Source: Caldilineaceae bacterium (lineage in GTDB: Bacteria; Chloroflexota; Anaerolineae; Caldilineales; Caldilineaceae). Taken from it: 64,000 nt of DNA. Position 1 is the stretch's first letter. Each line of letters opens with the position of its first letter. Where the stretch lies: contig JAPKMW010000001.1 in NCBI GenBank assembly GCA_026645575.1, forward strand, positions 248,001-312,000, in the 5' to 3' direction. The notes below the pieces were generated by a model. The model was not told the origin of the DNA. It worked only from the letters and a program-made list of their open reading frames with translations, and searched no databases. The position numbers and the translations under genes were made by a program. This document shows, in pieces, positions 16,204 to 25,362 of this stretch.

Positions 16204-17658
16204 TTACTGGCTCCTTGGCGTAAAAGCCGCTGCACGACCGATCTCTGGTTGCCATTGGGCCATTACCTCGGCCCAGGTGTAGGGGCCAATCGTTAGCGCG
16301 GCCTCCATCCGTTTGCCATACGGGATCATCTTGCCCACCAACCGTTCCCCTTCCCAACCGGCATTGTACAGCATGGTGCGGTCGGGGAGGGCATAGTGCC
16401 AGGCTTGCATGGTGTGGGCGTCAATGGCAACGAGGAGGAAGGGGGTGGCGATGAGCAGATAGGCGCCGCTCGCACTGAAGGTGGCGTCGCCATTGGTCGT
16501 GTCGAAGATCTGCTGCCCCGCCAGTGGACGACTAAGATGCAACGCCACATCTTCGGCGCCAGGTTGACGTTCGCCATAATTAAGGATCGTCACCCGCAAG
16601 TCAGCCGGGTGCGAATGGTGTTCAATGATAAAATCGGGCGACTTCGCTAGACCGGGTTGCGGCTGCCAGTCGATTTTGGGATCGAGCCAACGAGTGGTCA
16701 CGGCTGGCGACAGTTCGGTTGGGGTGAGGTACATCGCATAGAGCCTCTCCAATTGTGTGAGCAGTTGCGTTAACAGCACCTGTTCATGGGTGTCGGCATA
16801 CTCAAAGGGATGGTTCTGGGCCGCGGGTTGGACGCTCAACGGCTCACCTTGAGCAAACGCAATCTGGAGCGCATAGAGCGTTTTGGTAAAACCACGATGG
16901 GTGACATTTTGCGCCGTCAGCGTGATCTGGCGCAGATGGGCCGGATCATAGCGTACCGTGCGTAGGCTATGATGCACGCTGATCACCGTCTGATCAAAGG
17001 TGTAGCGCCAGACAAAGGTAACCAGCAGCCAGTAGAGCGCAAACCCGGCCATGCCCACCATGACTCCGGCAAAGAGCAACGCCATGACGCGGTTGGGAAA
17101 TTCAACGTCGCGGATGGCGGCATGGCCAAGCCCCACCCCCATCGCGCCGATCAACAAGCCCAAAATATTTAGCAGGATCACTGGCTGGCGCGGTGCGTCT
17201 ACTCGAATCGGCAATGTGAGGGCGCCCCTGGTGGGGTCAAGCGCAGGCACGCGCGTCAACAAGGCCGCCGCCAAGCTCGCCATTGTGTTGGGATCACCAT
17301 GCAAGATGTGCGTTTGCTGTGGGGTGATCAGGTGAAGCCGTCCACGGTGGAGACGTATGGCCTGCAAGTCGTTAAAGGGAAAGGTGCAAAGTGGTCGCCC
17401 CGGCGTCAACACAGTTAGGCGATCGGGGTAGAGGCGAAAGCGTTGCGCCCAGTGTCGCCACTGCCACCACCAGTAGCCGGCCATACCCAACCAGATTGGC
17501 AACGTCCACAAGCCAATCAGCGCCCCCTCGACCCACCACGCCATAAACGCGATCAGCGCCAGCAGCAGCGTAAACAGTAAAGCAAAGAGCGCCAGCCCAC
17601 GTAGGAAAACCGGCGCACGGTATTCAACTGACGCAGAAATGGAAGATTGTTCAGCCAT
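16204..17658 (-). CDS. Multi-pass membrane protein with PH-like segments, first gene of operon
   Basis: 484 residues, function unknown. Two transmembrane helices lie near residues 20-65 and two more near 160-215. Between and after them are segments resembling bacterial PH-like membrane domains (RLYPDRLTVLTPGRPLCTF; VISVHHSLRTVRYDP). The C-terminal 170 residues form a separate soluble domain (ADLRVTILNYGERQPGAEDVALH). A TATAAT box is followed by six bases and then the ATG, suggesting a leaderless mRNA that starts the operon. The stop is seven bases before the next start. It may be a membrane sensor or scaffold for the small proteins and kinase downstream; that is inference. Confidence 0.8.
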   Translation of the reverse strand: MAEQSSISASVEYRAPVFLRGLALFALLFTLLLALIAFMAWWVEGALIGLWTLPIWLGMAGYWWWQWRHWAQRFRLYPDRLTVLTPGRPLCTFPFNDLQAIRLHRGRLHLITPQQTHILHGDPNTMASLAAALLTRVPALDPTRGALTLPIRVDAPRQPVILLNILGLLIGAMGVGLGHAAIRDVEFPNRVMALLFAGVMVGMAGFALYWLLVTFVWRYTFDQTVISVHHSLRTVRYDPAHLRQITLTAQNVTHRGFTKTLYALQIAFAQGEPLSVQPAAQNHPFEYADTHEQVLLTQLLTQLERLYAMYLTPTELSPAVTTRWLDPKIDWQPQPGLAKSPDFIIEHHSHPADLRVTILNYGERQPGAEDVALHLSRPLAGQQIFDTTNGDATFSASGAYLLIATPFLLVAIDAHTMQAWHYALPDRTMLYNAGWEGERLVGKMIPYGKRMEAALTIGPYTWAEVMAQWQPEIGRAAAFTPRSQ

Positions 17659-17664
17659 TTTGTG

Positions 17665-17670
17665 ATTATA
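17665..17670 (-). promoter_or_regulatory. -10 box of the four-gene operon, leaderless type
   Basis: Minus-strand TATAAT at 17670-17665 is followed by CACAAA and the ATG at 17658. No convincing -35 is seen at 16-18 bases. Confidence 0.5.
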
Positions 17671-17754
17671 CCGCAGGCGACAAGAAACGGGGAAGTCATA
17701 CGCCGGGCTTCTATCTTGCCTTTTGATGGCTTTTCAAAAGCTTTTTCAATGCTA

Positions 17755-20673
17755 TTAGTGTACTTTTTCCTGGCGAATACAACAAACACTCCGTACCAAA
17801 TCACGAAGTGGCGGTGGGTTATCGACCAAAGCCAGCAACCGCTCTGCCTCGGCCAAGTAGATCCGGTAGCCAGTCTGCCGGGCGCGATCGGCAAGTTGTG
17901 TGGCGGCGCGGCGAGAAGCTGCACTGTCCCCCTGCGCCAGCAGTGCCATCCCCTGAATTACGCCGCGCATCAGTTCAACTTCAAGACCACCACCCTTGGG
18001 CAAAGGCTCTTGCACCAGCGCTAAGGCATCGGCATAACGCCCCTGGGCGACATAGAGATAGCCCCAAAAGGTCAGCATACTCGCCAAGTAGGGTAGATCC
18101 AGGTTGAAGGTTTTTTCGGCCAACGCCTGGTGCAAATAAGCTTCGGCGGTGGACAGATTCCCGCGGAAGGTATGCACAACCGCCGCGGCATAATGGGCCA
18201 GTGAGCGCAACCAGGGGTTTTCCAACAATTGACTATCGGTCATGGCACGGGTGACACAGACCAGCGCTTTGTCCAGTTGGTCGCTCGAACTCAGGATCAA
18301 GGTCTCCACCAGGCGACAGGCGACCAGCCCCTCAAAATCGCCAATCAAGGTCTTGATCTCTTGCGCCCGTTGTGTCCGTTCCAGCGCTTGCGCCAATTCG
18401 TTCCGGTTGTAGCTCACCAGCGAGAGAAAATGGAGACATTGCGCCGCGCTATAGTCGTTGCCGCTTCCATAGGCCAGGGTCAGCGCTTGTTGACCAGCCG
18501 CCTCGGCACCGGCAAAATCCCCCAGATCGCGCTGGGCGCAACCGAGTAGCGCCCAGCCATCAATCTCGGCCTCGCGCAGGCGGGCGGCTCGGGCATGTTT
18601 CACGCTCTTGCGCAGATATTCACAGGCCAGCGTCGGCTCCCCTTCAAAGCGGGCCATGTAGCCCAGCGCCATGTTGGAATAGGCGCGTACCGTGTCGGCC
18701 AAGCTGGGGATCATAAGGGCCACCGGCTTGACCAACGTGAGCGCTTGTTCACAAAGATCACGTGCTTCGGGGAAGCGGACAAGCGCCAGCAGTGCTTTTA
18801 ACCGCGCACTTTCCAATAGAATCCGCTGGCGAATGCCGGTCGGTGTGAGGTTCGTCCCCAACATGGCCACTCCTTGCTCACAAAGGGTGATTGCCTCTTC
18901 CAATTGGCCGCGGCGATAGAGGCTCATCGCCATCTTTTCCGCCAGCGCGGCACGCTCGGTATTGTGTGTCGTCAAGCTCATGGCTTCGTAGTAACTCGCC
19001 AGGGCATCATCGGCGCGCGTGGTGCCGGCCAGCAGATCTCCGCGCAAGACGAGCATCTGGTGCAGCCGTTGCTGAAGACTTTCCGTGCTATCGTCCCGCC
19101 CTGTTCCCTGCATCCGCAGCCGTTGACGCGCCAGGGCGATCACCTCTTCGACCACCCCCGCGGCGGATAATGAGCGCCCCGCCTGATAGAGACTGGCGTT
19201 CTGGTTGGTCAACAGATCACAGGCATTGTGTAGATCGCCAGCGCAGGCATAGTGATAGGCCGCTTCGACTAGATCGCCCTGGTAGCTGGCCCACTGGGCG
19301 GCGGCATGGCGCACGAGCCGTTGGCGCGCCGGTTCTGTCTGGAGCGTTTGCAACACCGTGGCGCGCAAGAGCGGATGGGGACGCGTCGCCGGGGCCAGGT
19401 CGATCAAGCGGCGGCGTTGCAATTCGTTGACCGCCTGGTGATGCTCATAGGCGGGCAAGGCTTGATGTAGGATCGCGCTCTGTCCCACCCCTTCCAGATC
19501 GACCGCCATGCGCCAGATCGCCAGAAAATCGAGCAACAACCGGGCCGACTCACCCAGCGTCTGCACCGTGGTTTCCACCAAATAGGTGGTGAGCGACGCC
19601 CCAATCTGTTCCAGGCGTAGCGGCTGTCTTCCTTCCCGATGGCTCACCGCCAGCCGGACTAACATCGGGTTGCCGGCGGTTTGGGTGAGCAGTTGATCCG
19701 CAAAGGCTTCTTCCTTGTCGCCGACTAATTTCTCGACCAATTCCTCAAGCTCAGGCGCTTCCAATCCTTCTAAGTTCAAATGGATCAACCCAGGCAGCGC
19801 CAATGCCTGACGAGTGGTAAAGAGCAACCGGCAGGTGGGAACCAGCGCTTGCAACCGTTGCAACATCTGGAGCGTAGCCGGCTGTCCTTGTAAATGATGA
19901 GCATCATCCAAGACCAAGAGTGGCGCCGTCAAATCACCCAAGCCCGCAACGACCAGCGCAAGCAGTTCTTGTAAATTGCCTGCCGGGTGTTCGGGCGAAG
20001 GATCGCGGAAGAAGGCAAGTGCCGTCGCCGGGGTTTGGCTGTGCGCGGCGACAAAGAGCGCGATCTGCCGTAACAATTGCTCCGGCTCCTCATTCAGCCC
20101 CGGACAGAGGGTGATCCAGCCAACCGGGTGGGTCTGCGCCACCTGACGAGCAAAGTGCGCCGCCAGCGAGCTTTTGCCCATGCCGGCCAGCCCACAGATC
20201 GCCACCCAGCGATCACGCGCCACCCAATGTTCCAGGCGCGCCAGCGGTTTTGTTCGCACAACGGCATAAGGCGGCGCCGGCGGAATCGCTTCGAGTCGCC
20301 CCATCTCCTGCTGTTGACGACTGATCAAGGTGGCGCTGACAACCGTGCTGCCGGTTGTTTCGGCGCTTTTGACGGTTGCTGTTGTGCGCACTTTGGCTTT
20401 TTGCGCGCCCGTTTTTGGCGGACTCACTGGCCCGCTCTCGGCCAAACGCAACAACAATTCACTAGCTTGCCGGTCCTCCGTCAGCCCCAACACCGGAATA
20501 AAGAGCGCCGGAACGGTGGCGGGGTCGGGTGTCCGTTGGTCATTTTCTAACATACAAAGATGCCCCGGACTATAGCCCACCGCCAGCGCCAGTTCTGCCT
20601 GCGTCAACCGCGCCTGCAAGCGCAGATGGCGCAAATAGGAGCCAAAGGTGTGCGTGGTGGTCACTTCATTCAT
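17755..20673 (-). CDS. XRE-HTH / STAND ATPase / TPR transcription regulator
   Basis: 972 residues from ATG 20673 with GAGGAAG nine bases upstream; the frame extends further up without a start signal. Residues 10-65 are a Cro/XRE-type helix-turn-helix (LRHLRLQARLTQAELALAVGY). After a linker comes an NB-ARC/STAND ATPase with Walker A GLAGMGKSS (161-169) and Walker B APLLVLDDAHHL. The C-terminal half is helical with repeated TPR-like pairs (for example DDALASYYEAMSLTTHNTERAALAEKMA). This is the MalT/AfsR-like plan: the TPR arm senses a ligand or partner and nucleotide-driven assembly controls DNA binding. Targets are unknown. It is a possible regulator of the operon downstream, which is on the same strand about 100 bases away. 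Confidence 0.9.
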   Translation of the reverse strand: MNEVTTTHTFGSYLRHLRLQARLTQAELALAVGYSPGHLCMLENDQRTPDPATVPALFIPVLGLTEDRQASELLLRLAESGPVSPPKTGAQKAKVRTTATVKSAETTGSTVVSATLISRQQQEMGRLEAIPPAPPYAVVRTKPLARLEHWVARDRWVAICGLAGMGKSSLAAHFARQVAQTHPVGWITLCPGLNEEPEQLLRQIALFVAAHSQTPATALAFFRDPSPEHPAGNLQELLALVVAGLGDLTAPLLVLDDAHHLQGQPATLQMLQRLQALVPTCRLLFTTRQALALPGLIHLNLEGLEAPELEELVEKLVGDKEEAFADQLLTQTAGNPMLVRLAVSHREGRQPLRLEQIGASLTTYLVETTVQTLGESARLLLDFLAIWRMAVDLEGVGQSAILHQALPAYEHHQAVNELQRRRLIDLAPATRPHPLLRATVLQTLQTEPARQRLVRHAAAQWASYQGDLVEAAYHYACAGDLHNACDLLTNQNASLYQAGRSLSAAGVVEEVIALARQRLRMQGTGRDDSTESLQQRLHQMLVLRGDLLAGTTRADDALASYYEAMSLTTHNTERAALAEKMAMSLYRRGQLEEAITLCEQGVAMLGTNLTPTGIRQRILLESARLKALLALVRFPEARDLCEQALTLVKPVALMIPSLADTVRAYSNMALGYMARFEGEPTLACEYLRKSVKHARAARLREAEIDGWALLGCAQRDLGDFAGAEAAGQQALTLAYGSGNDYSAAQCLHFLSLVSYNRNELAQALERTQRAQEIKTLIGDFEGLVACRLVETLILSSSDQLDKALVCVTRAMTDSQLLENPWLRSLAHYAAAVVHTFRGNLSTAEAYLHQALAEKTFNLDLPYLASMLTFWGYLYVAQGRYADALALVQEPLPKGGGLEVELMRGVIQGMALLAQGDSAASRRAATQLADRARQTGYRIYLAEAERLLALVDNPPPLRDLVRSVCCIRQEKVH

Positions 20674-20830
20674 AACGCAAAGCTTCCTCGTTTCTTTACT
20701 GCTCGTGCCGATTGTTTGTCCAGCATAGCATGTATCCATCGCGCTGATAACCAACCAAAGTTAGTCACACCGCCGCCGATGGGTAGGAATTGCTTGCCAT
20801 AACTTCCCAAACTTTCGTGGGGGCGCAGGG

Positions 20831-21111
20831 ACACTACAGCGGATTTGGGAAGCAACGGATTTGTCGCGCAGCATTCAAGTTTTGAGCTGATAAAACAGTT
20901 AATTATGGTTCAACGGGAATCCAGGGGGTTGACAATAAAATCTTCCGGGAAGGTCGTCTTTGTTGACAGGATCGTCCGGTCAAACCTTCCCGGAAGATGG
21001 CGGTCAACTCCCTGCGTTCCGATTGAGCCTTAATTATTAGGGGTTGATTTAGCGAAATAAGTTTTATCGACCCACCAATAAATCCGTTACTTCCTAAATC
21101 CGTTGTTGTGT
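20831..21111. repeat. Large palindromic element with ACACTACAGCGGAT ends (copy 1, 281 bp)
   Basis: The 488-base gap 20755-21242 is largely filled by this imperfect giant hairpin. The left end ACACTACAGCGGATTTGGGA pairs with the right end (reverse complement ACACAACAACGGATTTAGGA). Inner arms pair repeatedly, and an inner 15-bp stem (ATCTTCCGGGAAGGT) lies at about 20940-20996. No open frame spans it. The left end matches copies at 25363-25459 and 53941-54091. It could be a MITE-like non-autonomous element; no target duplication was seen. Confidence 0.75.
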
Positions 21112-21242
21112 TCCGTTGTTGTGTTTGTGAATTTTTGTGAAGTCCGGTTGCGAACTTTTGTGAAGACACGAAAGCGCCACTCTGCTATAACTAGTGCCAC
21201 AGGAATTCATAGCGGCGGCGCCGCATAGAAACGGATGACAGG

Positions 21243-21524
21243 ATGAAACGGTTGGTGCGGGAAATCATTACCTTGCTCAAGATCGAGCGCTGGTTGCTCG
21301 ATGAGGGCGCCGACAATGCTATCGAAGCTAGCGGTGATCCCCGATGTGAATTGACCACCATCGAACAACTGCACCTGTTGCCCGACGGGCTGTCCGAAGC
21401 GGAATTGGCAACGTTCCTGGCAACCTGTCCGCCACCAGCCGGCACGCGCTTGCTGACGCAGCGGATTGTCCAGGTCAATCAGGAGGAGCGTAATCAAGCC
21501 GGGGAAGTGATCGATCATTCGTAA
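21243..21524 (+). CDS. Small hypothetical protein
   Basis: 93 residues, not recognised: MKRLVREIITLLKIERWLLD followed by a helical, acidic body (PDGLSEAELATFLATCPPP). The plus-strand frame was preferred because GACAGG lies just upstream of ATG 21243 and the composition looks protein-like. Two minus-strand frames overlap it and cannot be excluded. It sits between the palindromic element and the GMC gene. The C-terminus is followed by a hairpin at 21536-21595. Confidence 0.45.
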   Translation: MKRLVREIITLLKIERWLLDEGADNAIEASGDPRCELTTIEQLHLLPDGLSEAELATFLATCPPPAGTRLLTQRIVQVNQEERNQAGEVIDHS

Positions 21525-21535
21525 CAAAAGCTAGG

Positions 21536-21595
21536 TAACACGGATAGGAAAAACACGGATTCCTTGACAATCTGTGTTCTTCCCTATCCGTGTTA
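21536..21595. terminator. Inverted repeat, possible terminator
   Basis: Outer arms 21536-21548 and 21583-21595 (TAACACGGATAGG) are perfectly complementary, and weaker inner pairing (AAACACGGATT with AATCTGTGTT) extends the hairpin. No T tract follows. It belongs to the ACGGAT/ATCCGT style of intergenic repeat. Confidence 0.5.
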
Positions 21596-21664
21596 ACGAA
21601 AAGGTTTGCCTGATGGCAGAAATCAACCTGACGCAATAAAAAATTCACAACAAGGAGCAAAACA

Positions 21665-23383
21665 ATGTACGACTACATCATCATCGGCGCCGGTTCGGCG
21701 GGCTGTGTATTGGCGAACCGCTTGAGTGCTGACCCACAAAACCGAGTGCTGTTGTTGGAAGCCGGCGGGGTGGACAAGCGCAAGGAGATCCACATTCCCG
21801 CCGCCTTTCCCAAGCTCTTCCAAGGGCCGGAAGATTGGAACTACACCGCAACCGGCGACCCGCAACGGGGCATTCCTGCTCAATACTGGCCGCGGGGCAA
21901 GATGCTGGGCGGTTCCAGTTCGATGAACGCCATGATGGCCGTGCGCGGTCATCGCAGCGACTATGATACTTGGCGTGACCTGGGCAATGCCGGCTGGGGC
22001 TATAACGACGTGTTGCCCTATTTCAAACAGTCAGAAAACTGGGAGCTGGGCGCATCGGCCTATCACGGCCAGGGCGGGCCGCTCAACGTGTCGGCGTTAC
22101 GTTCACCCAATCCACTCACCCATGCCTTTGTCGATGCCGGGGAAGAGCTGGGTTTGAAGCGCAACCCAGACTACAACGGCGCAACGCAAGAGGGCATCAG
22201 CCTGAGCCAAGTCAACCAGAAAGGTGGACAACGGTGGAGCGCGGCGGATGGCTATCTCAAACCAGCGCTTTCCCGGCGCAATCTCACCGTACTCACCGGT
22301 GCGCAGACACAACGTCTTCTCTTTGATGGCCGACGGGCGGCGGGCGTTGCCTACCAGCGGAATGGTCGTGTCGAAACAGCGGTGGCCCAACGCGAGGTGT
22401 TGCTCTGTGGCGGCGCCGTCAACTCGCCCCAACTTTTGTTACTATCGGGCATTGGCGCGGCCAACTACCTGCGCGAAATGGAGATCCCGCTGGTGATGGA
22501 TCTGCCGGGCGTGGGGCAAAACCTGCAAGATCACCCGATGATCGCCCTGACTTATGCTTGTCGCCAACCGGTGACGCTGGCCGGTGCGGAAACGCTGGGC
22601 AACCTGCTCAACTATCTGCTCTTTCACAAGGGGATGCTCACTTCCAACGTGGGCGAGGCGCTGGCTTTTGTCCACACGGGGACGCAACCCCACCCCAGCC
22701 CTCCCCAAACTGGGGAGGGAGTTTCCACCACGCCGGAGACAGTTCCTCCCCTTCCCAGGGGGAGGCTAGGAGGGGGTGAAGCGGGCGGGGGTGAAGCGCC
22801 CGATGTTGAGTTGATCTTTGCCCCCTCCTACTTTATGACCCACGGCGCGGCCAACCCCGCCGGTCATGGCTTTACGGTAGGTGTGGTCTTGCTGCGCCCG
22901 GAAAGCCGCGGCGCCATCACCCTGGCGTCGAGCCGACCGGAGGCGGCCCCGCTGATCCAACCGAACTACTTTAGCGCACACCACGATCTGGTGACGAGCG
23001 TCGCAGGGCTGAAGCTGGCGCGTCAACTGGTGCAGGGCAAAGCCTTCGCCGCTTATCGGGGCGACGAAGTGTGGCCGGGGTCGATTGTGAACAGTGACCT
23101 GGGCCTGGGCGACTTTATCCGCAGCAAGTTCCAGACCCTCTATCACCCCGTTGGCACCTGCAAGATGGGCAACGATGACCTGGCCGTGGTCGATGACCAG
23201 TTGCGTGTCTACGGCGTCGAAGGGCTGCGGGTGGTCGATGCCTCGGTCATGCCGACGATCATCGGTGGTCATCCTCACATGCCTACGGTGATGATTGCTG
23301 AAAAAGCCGCCGCCATGATCCTGGCAACGGATGACGCCTCCCATGTCAGTCGTAGCGACCGGGCCGCGATTTTGGAGCGGTAA
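21665..23383 (+). CDS. GMC-family FAD oxidoreductase with in-frame palindromic repeat insert
   Basis: 572 residues. The N-terminal IIIGAGSAGCVLANRL binds FAD. MLGGSSSMNAMMAVRG and GAVNSPQLLLLSGIG are the two GMC signatures. YHPVGTCKMG and GGHPHMPTVMIAEKAA carry the C-terminal motifs with the catalytic His pair. Choline dehydrogenase, alcohol dehydrogenases and related enzymes belong here; the substrate is a primary or secondary alcohol, unknown. Residues about 341-376 (QPHPSPPQTGEG to GGGEAGGGE) are a low-complexity insert encoded by a palindromic DNA repeat. Without it FVHTGT would join APDVELIF, as expected for the family. The strong upstream AAGGAG and the following NTF2-like and StyA-like genes suggest an oxidative pathway. 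Confidence 0.93.
   Translation: MYDYIIIGAGSAGCVLANRLSADPQNRVLLLEAGGVDKRKEIHIPAAFPKLFQGPEDWNYTATGDPQRGIPAQYWPRGKMLGGSSSMNAMMAVRGHRSDYDTWRDLGNAGWGYNDVLPYFKQSENWELGASAYHGQGGPLNVSALRSPNPLTHAFVDAGEELGLKRNPDYNGATQEGISLSQVNQKGGQRWSAADGYLKPALSRRNLTVLTGAQTQRLLFDGRRAAGVAYQRNGRVETAVAQREVLLCGGAVNSPQLLLLSGIGAANYLREMEIPLVMDLPGVGQNLQDHPMIALTYACRQPVTLAGAETLGNLLNYLLFHKGMLTSNVGEALAFVHTGTQPHPSPPQTGEGVSTTPETVPPLPRGRLGGGEAGGGEAPDVELIFAPSYFMTHGAANPAGHGFTVGVVLLRPESRGAITLASSRPEAAPLIQPNYFSAHHDLVTSVAGLKLARQLVQGKAFAAYRGDEVWPGSIVNSDLGLGDFIRSKFQTLYHPVGTCKMGNDDLAVVDDQLRVYGVEGLRVVDASVMPTIIGGHPHMPTVMIAEKAAAMILATDDASHVSRSDRAAILER
22687..22790. repeat. Palindromic C/G-rich repeat inserted in frame in the GMC gene
   Basis: Two hairpins, CCCTCCCC/GGGGAGGG (22699-22706, 22712-22719) and CCTCCCC/GGGGAGG (22745-22751, with 22758-22765), lie inside a roughly 104-base low-complexity block. 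It resembles C/G-rich repeats normally found between genes. It keeps the reading frame open and adds about 35 residues. Confidence 0.7.
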
Positions 23384-23437
23384 GAATTCGCGAAAACGGA
23401 AAACAAGAAACAGAAAACAGAAAAAGGAAAACGAAAC

Positions 23438-23965
23438 ATGCGTGAATCAACTAACCCAACTTTTACCCCCAACCAACAGCGCATGATGGCGACCTTTCAG
23501 CGCCACATGCTGGCCGAGATGACCGGCGACCTAGCGACCACAATGGCGACCATGACCCCCGATCCCCATGTCTACCACGTCCCGGTGATGACCGGCGGCA
23601 CAGGCTATGAGGGCGTGCGCCACTTCTACAGCAATCATCTGGTGGGCAAGTTTATGCCGCCGGACACGGAAGTCACGACCCTGGCGCGTATCCTTGACGA
23701 GCAGTACATGGTGGAAGAGGGCATTGCCCGTTTCACCCACAGCATGACAATGGACTGGCTCCTGCCCGGCATCCCGCCCACTGGCAAGACCATCGAACTG
23801 GCTGTGGTGGCGATTGTCAAGTTTGTGGACGGCCAGATCGCCCACGAGCACATCTACTGGGACCAAGCTTCCGTCCTCGTCCAGATCGGCCTGCTCGACC
23901 CCAGCGGACTGCCGGTCAAAGGCGCCGAAAGCGTGCAAGGACTACGCGCCTTAAGCCAAGCATAA
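23438..23965 (+). CDS. NTF2/SnoaL-like protein
   Basis: 175 residues with the cone-like NTF2 fold pattern: a helical N-terminus (NQQRMMATFQRHMLAEMTGD), then MTPDPHVYHVPVMTGGTGYEGVRHFY and IVKFVDGQIAHEHIYWDQASVL. Family members are small cytosolic isomerases, cyclases or lyases with a hydrophobic pocket, and some occur with aromatic or polyketide degradation enzymes. No specific reaction can be assigned. It lies 54 bases after the GMC gene and 83 bases before the flavin monooxygenase, so the three are probably one transcript. Confidence 0.85.
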   Translation: MRESTNPTFTPNQQRMMATFQRHMLAEMTGDLATTMATMTPDPHVYHVPVMTGGTGYEGVRHFYSNHLVGKFMPPDTEVTTLARILDEQYMVEEGIARFTHSMTMDWLLPGIPPTGKTIELAVVAIVKFVDGQIAHEHIYWDQASVLVQIGLLDPSGLPVKGAESVQGLRALSQA

Positions 23966-24048
23966 CACTCGTCCCCACGCTCTGTGTGGGGATGCCGACT
24001 GGACGCTCCGCCTCCCCCAACCGAGCCATAACAAGAAAGGATTGATTC

Positions 24049-25347
24049 ATGTTTCTCCATACTACCAACCACATGCCAACCCGGCGTGTCGCCATTGTCG
24101 GCGCCGGCATTGCCGGGTTACACCTGGCGCTCTTCCTCCAAAAACAGGGCATCCCGGTCACACTCTATAGCGACCGCACGCCCGATCAACTGCGCCAGGG
24201 CCGGTTGCCCAACACGGTGGCGCTCATGGGGGCCACCCGCACCCGCCACCGGGACCTGGGCATTCACGACTGGGACGCCCCTGGCTATGACACCGTCGCC
24301 ATGCACATCCATGTCGGCGGCGACCAGCCGTTGACCTTCACTGGCCGCCCCAGTGAACCGTTGCTCTTTATCGATATGCGGCTCTACCTGCCCCGGCTGC
24401 TCGACGCCTTCATTGCACGCGGCGGCGACGTGCTGATCCGTGATCTCCAGAGTGACGATCTGCCGGCAATCGCAGCACAGGGAGCGCTGGTCGTGGTGGC
24501 GACCGGGCGCAACGGCTTAACCCGTCGCTTCCCGCGCATCCCGGCGGCTTCCCCCTATACGCAGCCGCAACGCCAACTCATGGCCGGTCTCTTCCGGGGC
24601 ATCCAGCCTTTGACGCCGCAAAGTATGTGTTTCCAGATTGCACCGGGGCAAGGCGAACTCTTCGAGAACCGCTTTCTCACCGCCGACGGCGTGGTGGGCG
24701 GCCTGCTCATCGAAGCGATCCCCGGCAGCGACCTGGCGCAACTGGCGACACTAGACTATAACGACCACCCGGCCCATTTTGAAGCGACGCTGTTGGACTG
24801 CTTACAGCGCTACGCCCCCTTAACCTATAGCCGCATCGACCGGCGTACCTTTGCCCTCCGCCATGAGCTGGATCTGTTACAGGGCGCCGTCACCCCCACG
24901 GTGCGCCGCGCCTATGCCCCGCTGGGCGACAACCGCTTTGCCCTGGCCCTGGGCGACACCCATGTGACCCACGACCCGATCACCGGGCAGGGGGCCAACG
25001 CCGCCGCGCAGTGCGCCTGGATCATGGGCGAGGCGATTGCCGAAGCTTTTGGCAACGGTGCAACTGGTGGCGCTCGTCTGGATGAAGACTTCTACCAGGA
25101 AGTCGAACGCCGCTTGTGGGCTTGGCTGGAACCGGTGACAGCGTGGAGCAATGCCATGCTCCAACCGCCGCCACCCCATGCGGTTGATCTGCTGGTGGCG
25201 GCCAGTCAAACTCCGGCCATTGCCGACGCCTTTGTCAGCAACTTCAACCAACCCGAACGCAATTGGTCGATCTTTTCGTCGCCCACGCGCATGGCCGGTT
25301 TCCTGGCCGAGTTCGGCTGGGCTGGGGAACGGGCGCTGGCGGCGTAG
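24049..25347 (+). CDS. Styrene monooxygenase StyA-like flavoprotein
   Basis: 432 residues; AAAGGA precedes ATG 24049. RRVAIVGAGIAGLHLALFLQKQGIPVTLYSDR is the FAD-binding start. The spacing and sequence of PDQLRQGRLPNTVALMG, GLFRGIQPLTPQSMCFQIAPGQGEL and DTHVTHDPITGQGANAAAQCAW follow styrene/indole monooxygenase oxygenase components. These two-component enzymes epoxidise aryl alkenes with FADH2 supplied by a separate reductase (StyB). No reductase gene is seen nearby, so FADH2 would have to come from elsewhere. The natural substrate is unknown. It is last in the cluster with the GMC and NTF2-like genes. Codon use resembles its neighbours. Confidence 0.88.
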   Translation: MFLHTTNHMPTRRVAIVGAGIAGLHLALFLQKQGIPVTLYSDRTPDQLRQGRLPNTVALMGATRTRHRDLGIHDWDAPGYDTVAMHIHVGGDQPLTFTGRPSEPLLFIDMRLYLPRLLDAFIARGGDVLIRDLQSDDLPAIAAQGALVVVATGRNGLTRRFPRIPAASPYTQPQRQLMAGLFRGIQPLTPQSMCFQIAPGQGELFENRFLTADGVVGGLLIEAIPGSDLAQLATLDYNDHPAHFEATLLDCLQRYAPLTYSRIDRRTFALRHELDLLQGAVTPTVRRAYAPLGDNRFALALGDTHVTHDPITGQGANAAAQCAWIMGEAIAEAFGNGATGGARLDEDFYQEVERRLWAWLEPVTAWSNAMLQPPPPHAVDLLVAASQTPAIADAFVSNFNQPERNWSIFSSPTRMAGFLAEFGWAGERALAA

Positions 25348-25362
25348 GTACGGTGCGGGGAA

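Noticed and set aside
24049..25347. Geranylgeranyl reductase or squalene epoxidase
   Set aside because: The internal motifs and spacing follow StyA-type monooxygenases more closely.
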